A stretch of 64,000 bases of DNA from Mycolicibacterium sp. TUM20985. GTDB taxonomy: Bacteria > Actinomycetota > Actinomycetes > Mycobacteriales > Mycobacteriaceae. The position numbers and the translations under genes were made by a program. The stretch covers positions 4,464,001-4,528,000 of the forward strand of contig NZ_AP027291.1 in assembly GCF_030295745.1 (NCBI RefSeq). The letters run 5' to 3'. This document shows, in pieces, positions 51,927 to 59,132 of the stretch. The stretch's first letter is position 1. Each line of letters begins with the position of its first letter. A model generated the notes under the pieces. That model saw only the letters and a list, made by a program, of their open reading frames with translations, did no database searches and was not told the DNA's origin.

Positions 51927-52727
51927 TCAGAACAATGGCACTTTGAACTTTCCGCTGTACTGCAGGGCATCAGGGTTTCGTTTGCCAATCACCTTGCCTG
52001 GGACACCGCCGACGATACCCAGCGGGGGTATCTCGTTGATGACCACCGCGTGCGCCGCGACGACCGCGCCCCGGCCGATCAGGCACGGCAGGATCATCGC
52101 CCGGCTGGCGATCCAGACGTGGTCGTCGATGACGATGGGGTCTGGCGGGTTCGGCGACGGCGGGAAGTCGGGATGGTTGATGTCGTGACCACCCGCGATC
52201 ATGTGCGTCTCGCTGGCGATGATGACGTCGTCACCGATCGCGATTCCCGCCCTGGCGTCCAGCAGACAACGGAATCCGATGGATACGCGGTCGCCGATGA
52301 CGATGTACGGGATGGACCAAACGTTGGTCCCGCGGTTGATCGCCGTTCCCTTGCCGATGGTCGCGCCGAACAGGCGAAGGTAGCCCTGCCGCAGGAAGTG
52401 GAACGGGACGTAGGTGACGAAGTTGTTGTAGAACCACGCGGCGTAGAGGTTCCGGAACCGCGAGAACACCGTTTCCCCGGCAATGCGGAAGTTGACGATG
52501 TGCCCGGCGTCGTCGGTGATCCATTCCATGCGGCCCGGCGATCGCACGTTGGGGTTCACGGCCCGCTTCCTGGCGATGACCTCGGGGTCGGACTGTTGAG
52601 GTTCGACGAACACGATCTTTGCTCCCGTCTGCGAGTCGTCGCCCACGGTAACGTTCGGGAGCGCCCATGGCGACGTGTCGCCGTAGCGCGTCGTCGAAGT
52701 CCCGGGCCGATCGGCGTCCGGTTCCAA
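51927..52727 (-). CDS. Hexapeptide-repeat acyltransferase, paralog 2
   Basis: The 266-residue protein has a longer N-terminal part than paralog 1, then the same helix: YLRLFGATIGKGTAINRG, IVIGDRVSIGFRCLLDARAG and IGDDVIIASETHMIAGGHDI with the catalytic His in GHDINHPDF. GIVGGVPGKVIGKRNPDALQ closes it. Its similarity to the 49794 gene points to duplication within the island. The two may acylate different positions of the repeat unit. The gene is at the island's right edge, 50 bases from the divergent accD5 start, so the two share a very short promoter region. Confidence 0.87.
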   Translation of the reverse strand: MEPDADRPGTSTTRYGDTSPWALPNVTVGDDSQTGAKIVFVEPQQSDPEVIARKRAVNPNVRSPGRMEWITDDAGHIVNFRIAGETVFSRFRNLYAAWFYNNFVTYVPFHFLRQGYLRLFGATIGKGTAINRGTNVWSIPYIVIGDRVSIGFRCLLDARAGIAIGDDVIIASETHMIAGGHDINHPDFPPSPNPPDPIVIDDHVWIASRAMILPCLIGRGAVVAAHAVVINEIPPLGIVGGVPGKVIGKRNPDALQYSGKFKVPLF

Positions 52728-52763
52728 CGGCCGGGGACCTGATCCATCCGACGGGGTCGCCGC

Positions 52764-52769
52764 TACGAT
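52764..52769 (+). promoter_or_regulatory. Candidate -10 box for accD5
   Basis: TACGAT ends eight bases before the ATG at 52778, consistent with leaderless transcription of accD5. Confidence 0.45.
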
Positions 52770-52777
52770 CGACCACC

Positions 52778-54415
52778 ATGACGAGCGTTACCGAGCCTTC
52801 CGCGCCGACTCCGGCGGGCGAGATCGACATCCACACCACGGCGGGCAAGCTCGCCGATCTCCGCAAACGCGCGGAGGAGACGCTTCACCCGGTGGGCGAG
52901 ACGGCCGTCGAGAAGGTTCACGCCAAGGGCAAGTTGACGGCCCGGGAACGCATCTTCGCGCTGATGGACGAGGGGTCGTTCGTCGAACTCGATGCGCTGG
53001 CCAAGCACCGCAGCAAGAACTTCGGGCTGGAGGCCAACCGCCCGGTGGGTGACGGCGTCGTGACCGGTTACGGCACCATCGACGGTCGCGACGTGTGCAT
53101 CTTCAGCCAGGACGCCACCGTGTTCGGCGGCAGCCTCGGCGAGGTCTACGGCGAGAAGATCGTCAAGGTGCAGGAACTAGCCATCAAGACCGGCCGCCCC
53201 CTGATCGGGATCAACGACGGAGCGGGTGCGCGGATCCAGGAGGGCGTGGTCTCACTTGGCTTGTACAGCAAGATCTTTCGCAACAACATCCTGGCCTCGG
53301 GCGTCATTCCGCAGATCTCGCTGATCATGGGCGCCGCCGCGGGCGGACACGTGTACTCCCCCGCGCTCACCGACTTCGTCATCATGGTCGACCAGACCAG
53401 CCAGATGTTCATCACCGGACCGGACGTGATCAAGACCGTCACCGGTGAGGAAGTCACCATGGAGGAACTGGGTGGCGCGCACACCCACATGGCCAAGTCC
53501 GGCACTGCGCACTACGTCGCCTCCGGTGAGCAGGACGCCTTCGACTACGTCCGCGATCTGCTGAGCTACCTGCCGCCCAACAGCGCGTCCGAGCCGCCGC
53601 GTTACCCGACACCGCCGCATCCGGGGGCCGTCGAGGACAACCTCACCGAGGAAGACCTCGAACTCGATACGCTGATCCCCGACTCGCCGAACCAGCCGTA
53701 CGACATGCACGAGGTGATCACCCGCATCCTCGACGACGACGAGTTCCTCGAGGTACAGGCCGGTTACGCGGGCAACATCGTCATCGGCTTCGGCCGGATC
53801 GACGGGCGCACCGTGGGCATCGTCGCCAATCAACCCACGCAGTTCGCCGGCTGCCTGGACATCAACGCCTCGGAGAAGGCCGCGCGGTTCGTCCGAACGT
53901 GCGACTGCTTCAACATCCCGATCATCATGTTGGTCGACGTTCCGGGCTTCTTGCCGGGCACCGACCAGGAGTACAACGGCATCATCCGCCGCGGTGCCAA
54001 GCTGCTCTACGCCTACGGCGAGGCGACCGTCGCGAAGATCACCGTCATCACCCGCAAGGCCTACGGCGGCGCGTACTGCGTGATGGGGTCCAAGGACATG
54101 GGTTGTGACGTCAACGTCGCCTGGCCGACCGCCCAGATCGCGGTGATGGGTGCCTCGGGCGCCGTCGGGTTCGTCTATCGCGGCCAGCTCAAGGAGGCTG
54201 CGGCCGAGGGCAAGGACGTCGACGCGCTGCGACTAGAGCTGCAGCAGGACTATGAGGACACCCTGGTCAACCCGTATGTGGCCGCCGAGCGGGGCTACGT
54301 CGACGCGGTGATTCCGCCGTCGCACACCCGCGGATACATCGCGGCCGCGTTGCGCCTGCTGGAACGCAAGATCGTGCAGTTGCCGCCGAAGAAGCACGGC
54401 AACATCCCGCTCTGA
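52778..54415 (+). CDS. accD5: Acyl-CoA (propionyl/acetyl) carboxylase beta subunit
   Basis: The 545-residue carboxyltransferase moves CO2 from biotin on AccA3 to propionyl-CoA or acetyl-CoA, making methylmalonyl-CoA or malonyl-CoA for lipid synthesis. Signatures are GKLTARERIFALMDEGSFVE, the oxyanion loop INDGAGARIQEG near residue 146, MGAAAGGHVYSPA, and the second-half loop VDVPGFLPGTDQEYNGIIR near residue 387 with KAYGGAYCVMGS. The ATG at 52778 fits the usual start; the frame upstream has no similarity. Downstream lies accE5. Equivalent to Rv3280, which sits beside birA in M. tuberculosis but is 22 kb away here. Confidence 0.97.
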   Translation: MTSVTEPSAPTPAGEIDIHTTAGKLADLRKRAEETLHPVGETAVEKVHAKGKLTARERIFALMDEGSFVELDALAKHRSKNFGLEANRPVGDGVVTGYGTIDGRDVCIFSQDATVFGGSLGEVYGEKIVKVQELAIKTGRPLIGINDGAGARIQEGVVSLGLYSKIFRNNILASGVIPQISLIMGAAAGGHVYSPALTDFVIMVDQTSQMFITGPDVIKTVTGEEVTMEELGGAHTHMAKSGTAHYVASGEQDAFDYVRDLLSYLPPNSASEPPRYPTPPHPGAVEDNLTEEDLELDTLIPDSPNQPYDMHEVITRILDDDEFLEVQAGYAGNIVIGFGRIDGRTVGIVANQPTQFAGCLDINASEKAARFVRTCDCFNIPIIMLVDVPGFLPGTDQEYNGIIRRGAKLLYAYGEATVAKITVITRKAYGGAYCVMGSKDMGCDVNVAWPTAQIAVMGASGAVGFVYRGQLKEAAAEGKDVDALRLELQQDYEDTLVNPYVAAERGYVDAVIPPSHTRGYIAAALRLLERKIVQLPPKKHGNIPL

Positions 54416-54446
54416 TCCGCTCACTCCCCCGACGAACGGACCACAC

Positions 54447-54728
54447 ATGTCACGAGACGTCGACATCACCGAGGTGTCCAACGCCGACGAACTGACCATC
54501 GACTCACCGGTCGACACGTCGGTACCCGAGATCAGGATCCTCAAGGGCAACCCCAGCGACGCGGACATCGCCGCGCTGGTGACGGTGCTCGCAGGCAGCA
54601 GCGGTGGTAGCCCTGAACCCGGACCCCAGGAGCTCAACCTGTGGGGTCATCCGGTGGACAAGTTGCGCTACTCGGTCGTGAGCTGGCAGCGGGTGACGCA
54701 GTTGGAACGCACGCACATCCGGCGATGA
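54447..54728 (+). CDS. accE5: Acyl-CoA carboxylase epsilon subunit
   Basis: The 93-residue protein has the epsilon subunit core EIRILKGNPSDADIAALVTVL near residue 28 and a C-terminal part with LWGHPVDKLRY. The subunit stabilises the AccA3-AccD5 complex and is specific to actinobacteria. The N-terminal 25 residues are acidic and likely disordered, as in relatives. The stop lies at the beginning of a 32-base tandem repeat that separates it from maf. Equivalent to Rv3281, which lies next to accD5 as here. Confidence 0.93.
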   Translation: MSRDVDITEVSNADELTIDSPVDTSVPEIRILKGNPSDADIAALVTVLAGSSGGSPEPGPQELNLWGHPVDKLRYSVVSWQRVTQLERTHIRR

Positions 54729-54791
54729 TGAGCGCTTGCGCGAAGAACACGCGGCGATGATGAGCGCTTGCGCGAAGAACATCCGGCGATG
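54721..54791. repeat. 32-base tandem repeat between accE5 and maf
   Basis: Two copies (54721-54752 and 54753-54784) differ only at their last bases and share GGCGATGATGAGCGCTTGCG followed by CGAAGAACA. A partial third copy, GGCGATGA, begins at 54785. The first copy includes the accE5 stop and the partial third includes the maf ATG, so the repeat bridges both genes exactly. Confidence 0.85.
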
Positions 54792-55433
54792 ACCCGCGTG
54801 ATCCTCGCGTCTGCCTCCTCGGGCCGCAGGCGAGTGCTGCGCGGGGCGGGCATCGACCCACTCGTGATGGTGTCGGGCGTGGACGAGGACGCCGTGGCCG
54901 CGTCTCTGCCGGCCGATGCCAGCCCGCAGCTCGTGACGACTGCGCTCGCCGCCGCCAAGGCCGAAGCCGTCGTCCACACGCTCGACGGTGGAGTGAGCGC
55001 GGATTGCATTGTCATCGGCTGTGATTCGATGCTCTACCGCGCCGGGCGCCTGTGGGGCAAGCCTGCTACCGAAGCCGCCGCGATCGCGGGTTGGCGGGCG
55101 ATGGCCGGCACGTCGGGTGAGCTGTACAGCGGCCACAGCGTCATTCGTCTGCGCGACGGGCGGATCGAGGCCAGGGCCGCGGAGCATGCGGTGACCACCG
55201 TGCGGTTCGGTCGCCCGTCGGACGGCGACGTCGAGGCATATGCCCGCAGTGGTGAACCCACCTCCGTCGCGGGCGGATTCACCCTCGATGGACTCGGCGG
55301 CTGGTTCGTCGACGGTGTCGACGGTGATCCCTCGGCGGTGATCGGCATCGGGTTGCCCCTGATGCGAACCTTGTTCGAGCGGTTGGGCCTGACGCTCGCG
55401 GCGCTCTGGGAAGCCAACCCCGTCACCGATTGA
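54789..55433 (+). CDS. maf: Maf-family nucleotide pyrophosphatase
   Basis: The 214-residue protein hydrolyses non-canonical or modified nucleoside triphosphates and is linked to septum control in other bacteria. It begins MTRVILASASSGRRRVLRGAG, the family signature, with CDSMLYRAGRLWGKP near residue 76 holding the catalytic Asp and Lys pair. YSGHSVIRL and GEPTSVAGGFTLDGLGGWF follow. The ATG at 54789 fits the family; a frame reaching to 54768 uses repeat sequence. Equivalent to Rv3282 and placed in the same order after accE5. Confidence 0.93.
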   Translation: MTRVILASASSGRRRVLRGAGIDPLVMVSGVDEDAVAASLPADASPQLVTTALAAAKAEAVVHTLDGGVSADCIVIGCDSMLYRAGRLWGKPATEAAAIAGWRAMAGTSGELYSGHSVIRLRDGRIEARAAEHAVTTVRFGRPSDGDVEAYARSGEPTSVAGGFTLDGLGGWFVDGVDGDPSAVIGIGLPLMRTLFERLGLTLAALWEANPVTD

Positions 55434-55474
55434 AGCCAACCCGGTCAGGGCCCAACCCGCGTGGGTCGAGCCGG

Positions 55475-55480
55475 TAGGCT
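55475..55480 (+). promoter_or_regulatory. Candidate -10 box for sseA
   Basis: TAGGCT ends six bases before the GTG at 55487, consistent with a leaderless transcript. Confidence 0.45.
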
Positions 55481-55486
55481 CGCATC

Positions 55487-56383
55487 GTGTCGTTACCTGC
55501 AGACCCGTCACCGTCCCTGGCCGACTACGCCCACCCTGAACGATTGGTCACCGCCGACTGGCTGGCGGGCAACCTGGGCCGCCCCGGGCTGGCCATCGTG
55601 GAGTCCGACGAGGACGTCCTGCTCTACGACACCGGGCACATCCCCGGGGCCGTGAAGATCGACTGGCACACCGACCTCAACGACGCCCGCGTCCGCGATT
55701 ACATCGACGGGGCTCAGTTCGCAGCGCTGATGGACCGCAAGGGCATTGGCAGGGATGACACGGTCGTCATCTACGGCGACAAGAGCAACTGGTGGGCCGC
55801 CTACGCGCTCTGGGTGTTCACCCTGTTCGGCCACCCCGACGTCCGGCTGCTCGACGGTGGCCGCGACCTGTGGGTCTCCAACGGCCGCGACACCACCCTC
55901 GACGTGCCGTCGCGGCAGACGACGGGTTACCCGGTCGTCGAGCGTGACGACGCCCCGATCCGCGCCTACAAGGACGACGTGCTGGGTGGCCTGGGAACCC
56001 AGCCGCTGATCGACGTCCGGTCGCCGCTGGAGTACACCGGCGAACGCACCCACATGCCGGACTATCCCGAGGAGGGCGCCCTGCGCGGTGGCCACATCCC
56101 GACGGCGAAGTCGATCCCGTGGGCGAAGGCCGCGCTGGACAGTGGTCAGTTCCGCAGCCGGGCCGAGCTCGACGAGCTGTACGGCTTCCTGGAGCCGGAC
56201 GACCAGACGATCGTGTACTGCCGCATCGGCGAACGCTCGAGTCACACCTGGTTCGTGCTGACCCACTTGCTGGGCAAGGAGGGGGTGCGCAACTACGACG
56301 GCTCCTGGACCGAGTGGGGTAACGCGGTGCGCGTCCCCGTCGCCGTCGGCGAAGAGCCCGGCGAGGCGCCCGGGTCCTCGTGA
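55487..56383 (+). CDS. sseA: Thiosulfate/3-mercaptopyruvate sulfurtransferase
   Basis: The 298-residue protein has two rhodanese domains. The first (residues about 15-140) has LVTADWLAGNLGRPGLAIVE and DTGHIPGAVKIDWHTDL but no catalytic Cys. The second has LIDVRSPLEYTGERTHMP and the active loop IVYCRIGERSSHTW with the catalytic Cys near residue 245. It passes sulfur from 3-mercaptopyruvate or thiosulfate to thiol acceptors. The stop overlaps the GTG of the SufE-like gene, so a sulfur relay is likely. Equivalent to Rv3283. Confidence 0.94.
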   Translation: MSLPADPSPSLADYAHPERLVTADWLAGNLGRPGLAIVESDEDVLLYDTGHIPGAVKIDWHTDLNDARVRDYIDGAQFAALMDRKGIGRDDTVVIYGDKSNWWAAYALWVFTLFGHPDVRLLDGGRDLWVSNGRDTTLDVPSRQTTGYPVVERDDAPIRAYKDDVLGGLGTQPLIDVRSPLEYTGERTHMPDYPEEGALRGGHIPTAKSIPWAKAALDSGQFRSRAELDELYGFLEPDDQTIVYCRIGERSSHTWFVLTHLLGKEGVRNYDGSWTEWGNAVRVPVAVGEEPGEAPGSS

Positions 56384-56802
56384 GTGCCATGCCGGCCGCG
56401 CTGGCCGAGGTGGTGTCGGACTTCGCCGAGATGCAGGGCCAGGACAAGCTGCAGCTCCTGTTGGAGTTCGCGAACGACCTGCCCCCCATCCCGGCCGATC
56501 TCGAGCAGGCCGCGATGGAACCCGTCCCCGAGTGCCAATCGCCATTGTTCCTGCACGTCGACGCCGTGGACCGGGAGCACGTGCGGCTCTACTTCAGCGC
56601 ACCGGCGGAGGCGCCGACCACGCGCGGTTTCGCGGCCATTCTGGCCGCCGGGCTCGATGACCACTCGGCCGACGAGATCCTCGCCGTGCCCGACGACTTC
56701 TACTCGGACCTCGGCCTGGCCACCTTGATCAGTCCCCTGCGGCTGCGCGGGATGTCGGCCATGTTGACCCGAATCAAACGGCGGCTCCGCGAAAACCGAT
56801 GA
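56380..56802 (+). CDS. SufE-family sulfur acceptor protein (Rv3284-like)
   Basis: The 140-residue protein has the SufE fold: LAEVVSDFAEMQGQDKLQLL, then PVPECQSPLFLHVDAVD with the sulfur-accepting Cys near residue 52, and FAAILAAGLDDHSADEILAV. SufE proteins take sulfur from a desulfurase or sulfurtransferase. Its GTG start overlaps the sseA stop by four bases, so it probably accepts sulfur made by SseA. Equivalent to Rv3284. It ends 123 bases before accA3. Confidence 0.92.
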   Translation: MSAMPAALAEVVSDFAEMQGQDKLQLLLEFANDLPPIPADLEQAAMEPVPECQSPLFLHVDAVDREHVRLYFSAPAEAPTTRGFAAILAAGLDDHSADEILAVPDDFYSDLGLATLISPLRLRGMSAMLTRIKRRLRENR

Positions 56803-56925
56803 GCGCCAGTGAAACCTACTGACGAGTAACGGACACCGCTCGACGTGGTACTCGGCGCGGCCGCTTAAACTGCCTCCGATACATTCTTAAAGAGGTTTCT
56901 TAGAGACATGCCATCAGGAGGCGCA

Positions 56926-58722
56926 GTGCCAAGTCACGCCAGCTCGAAGATCTCCAAGGTGCTCGTCGCCAATCGTGGCGAGATCGCCGTCCGGGTGATC
57001 CGGGCCGCCAAGGACGCAGGGCTGGCCAGCGTGGCCGTGTACGCCGATCCCGATGCCGACGCTCCACACGTCCGGCTCGCCGACGAGGCCTTCGCCCTGG
57101 GTGGCCAGACCTCTGCGGAGTCCTACCTCGACTTCGCCAAGCTGCTCGGGGCCGCCGAGAAGTCCGGCGCCAACGCCGTCCACCCCGGCTACGGATTCCT
57201 TTCCGAGAACGCGGATTTCGCCCAGGCCGTCATCGACGCCGGGCTGATCTGGATCGGACCCAGCCCGCAGTCGATCCGCGACCTCGGTGACAAGGTGACC
57301 GCCCGCCACATCGCGGCCAAGGCCGACGCGCCGCTGGTGCCCGGGACGCCCGAGCCCGTCAAGGACGCCGACGAGATCGTGGCCTTCGCCAAGGAGTACG
57401 GCGTGCCGATCGCGATCAAGGCGGCCTTCGGCGGCGGCGGCCGCGGCATGAAGGTGGCCCGCACGATCGAGGAGATTCCCGAGCTGTTCGATTCGGCGAC
57501 CCGGGAGGCCGTGTCCGCGTTCGGCCGCGGCGAGTGCTTCGTCGAGCGCTACCTGGACAAGCCACGCCACGTCGAGGCGCAGGTCATCGCCGACACGCAC
57601 GGCAACGTCGTCGTCGCGGGCACCCGCGACTGCTCGTTGCAGCGCCGCTTCCAGAAGCTGGTGGAGGAGGCGCCTGCGCCATTCCTCACCGACGCGCAGC
57701 GCAAGGAGATCCACGAGTCCGCCAAGCGCATCTGCAAGGAGGCCGGCTACTACGGCGCGGGCACCGTCGAGTACCTCGTCGGCCAGGACGGGCTGATCTC
57801 CTTCCTCGAGGTCAACACCCGGCTGCAGGTCGAACATCCGGTCACCGAGGAGACCTCGGGTATCGACCTGGTGCGCCAGCAGTTCCGGATCGCCAACGGC
57901 GATGCCCTCGACATCACCGAGGATCCGACCCCGCGCGGTCACTCGTTCGAGTTCCGCATCAACGGTGAGGACGCCGGTCGCGGCTTCCTGCCGGCTCCGG
58001 GCCCCGTCACCAAATTCGAGCCGCCGACCGGTCCGGGTGTGCGGCTCGACTCCGGCGTCGAGTCCGGCTCCGTGATCGGTGGCCAGTTCGACTCGATGCT
58101 GGCCAAGCTGATCGTCACCGGCGCCACCCGCGCGGAGGCCCTGGACCGATCGCGCCGCGCGCTCGCCGAGTTCCACGTGGAGGGCCTCGCGACCGTCATC
58201 CCGTTCCACCGCGCCGTAGTGTCCGACCCGGCCTTCATCGGCGACGACGACGGCTTCACCGTCCACACCCGCTGGATCGAGACGGAGTGGGACAACACCG
58301 TCGAGCCGTTCACCGCAGGTGCACCTCTCGACGAGGAGGACACCCTGCCCCGGCAGAAGGTCGTCGTCGAGGTCGGCGGACGCCGCGTCGAGGTATCCCT
58401 GCCGGGCGATCTCGCGATCGGCGGCGGTGGCGCCACCGGACCGGGCGTGACGCGCAAGAAGCCCAAGCCGCGAAAGCGTGGGGCGCAAGCCGGCGCCGCG
58501 GCGTCGGGTGACGCGGTCACCGCACCGATGCAGGGCACCGTGGTCAAGGTGGCCGTCGAGGAGGGTCAGCAGGTGGCCACGGGCGACCTCATCGCCGTCC
58601 TCGAGGCCATGAAGATGGAGAATCCCGTGACGGCTCACAAGGACGGCACCATCACGGGGCTCGCCGTCGAAGCGGGTGCGGCAGTCACCCAGGGCACCGT
58701 CCTCGCCGAGATCAAGGACTGA
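56926..58722 (+). CDS. accA3: Acyl-CoA carboxylase alpha subunit (biotin carboxylase and BCCP)
   Basis: The 598-residue protein carboxylates its own biotin for the AccD subunits. The biotin carboxylase domain has KVLVANRGEIAVRVIRAAKD, HPGYGFLSENADFAQ, IKAAFGGGGRGMKVA near residue 160 and FLEVNTRLQVEHPVTEE near residue 290. The C-terminal biotin carrier domain has the lysine motif EAMKMEN near residue 563. A GTG at 56926 is chosen over the ATG at 56908 because AGGAGG stands five bases before it and the start MPSHASSKISKVL matches relatives. BirA (29266) would attach its biotin. A palindromic repeat begins six bases after its stop. Equivalent to Rv3285. Confidence 0.96.
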   Translation: MPSHASSKISKVLVANRGEIAVRVIRAAKDAGLASVAVYADPDADAPHVRLADEAFALGGQTSAESYLDFAKLLGAAEKSGANAVHPGYGFLSENADFAQAVIDAGLIWIGPSPQSIRDLGDKVTARHIAAKADAPLVPGTPEPVKDADEIVAFAKEYGVPIAIKAAFGGGGRGMKVARTIEEIPELFDSATREAVSAFGRGECFVERYLDKPRHVEAQVIADTHGNVVVAGTRDCSLQRRFQKLVEEAPAPFLTDAQRKEIHESAKRICKEAGYYGAGTVEYLVGQDGLISFLEVNTRLQVEHPVTEETSGIDLVRQQFRIANGDALDITEDPTPRGHSFEFRINGEDAGRGFLPAPGPVTKFEPPTGPGVRLDSGVESGSVIGGQFDSMLAKLIVTGATRAEALDRSRRALAEFHVEGLATVIPFHRAVVSDPAFIGDDDGFTVHTRWIETEWDNTVEPFTAGAPLDEEDTLPRQKVVVEVGGRRVEVSLPGDLAIGGGGATGPGVTRKKPKPRKRGAQAGAAASGDAVTAPMQGTVVKVAVEEGQQVATGDLIAVLEAMKMENPVTAHKDGTITGLAVEAGAAVTQGTVLAEIKD

Positions 58723-58727
58723 ACACT

Positions 58728-58791
58728 GCCGAGCGGCCAGTTGTTGCACGCGCATTCGCGAATTGCGTGCACCAGGTGGCCACTCGACGGC
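58728..58791. repeat. Palindromic intergenic repeat, copy 2
   Basis: The 64-base element has imperfect outer arms (GCCGAGCGGCCA and TGGCCACTCGACGGC), an inner stem GCACGC/GCGTGC and the central palindrome ATTCGCGAAT. It is homologous to the copy at 687-747 read in the other direction, sharing GGCCAGTTGTTGCACGCG. It separates accA3 from the next gene and might terminate accA3 transcription. Confidence 0.85.
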
Positions 58792-58799
58792 TGACCGCC

Positions 58800-59132
58800 A
58801 TGGAACCTGTCGAGATCAACAACGGAACGTGGTACCTGCGCGGACTGCGCTACGACGAACGCGTCGACGACCGGCCCGCCCTCGCCGATCTGGGTGAAAC
58901 CGACCTCGACCACGTCCACGACTCCGAGGACGGCTGGGCGGACGACACGCTGTACACGTGGGCCGTCTGCGAACCGTCCACCGGTGAACTACTCGCCGAG
59001 ATCACGCTGGACCCAAAGTCGGGCTTCATGCAGAGCCGGGCGCGACCGGGGCACGAGGATGCGGCGGCCATGTCCGAGGACACCGTCCGGCGTTATGCCT
59101 CGGAGATCCTCAACATCCGCGTGCACACGTGA
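58800..59132 (+). CDS. Hypothetical protein of 110 residues
   Basis: The ATG at 58800 begins MEPVEINNGTWYLRGLRYDE. The chain has many acidic residues (ERVDDRPALADLGETDLDHV) and a segment LYTWAVCEPSTGELLAEITL that faintly recalls the beta strands of GNAT acetyltransferases. It is too short for a full GNAT fold, so it may be a fragment or a different small fold. No function can be given. It starts eight bases after a palindromic repeat and its stop overlaps the mdh GTG start by four bases, so the two are probably cotranslated. Confidence 0.65.
   Translation: MEPVEINNGTWYLRGLRYDERVDDRPALADLGETDLDHVHDSEDGWADDTLYTWAVCEPSTGELLAEITLDPKSGFMQSRARPGHEDAAAMSEDTVRRYASEILNIRVHT

Noticed and set aside
30071..52727. 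Mobile element carrying the exopolysaccharide island
   Set aside because: No transposase, integrase, terminal inverted repeat or direct repeat was seen at either edge. The island may still be transferred, but there is no sign of the vehicle.
54721..54791. CRISPR or attachment site at the accE5-maf junction
   Set aside because: Units are contiguous without spacers, and no integrase or tRNA is nearby.
56914..58755. 613-residue open frame antisense to accA3
   Set aside because: It covers the whole of accA3, which is unmistakable. The antisense translation is biased and matches no family I recognise.
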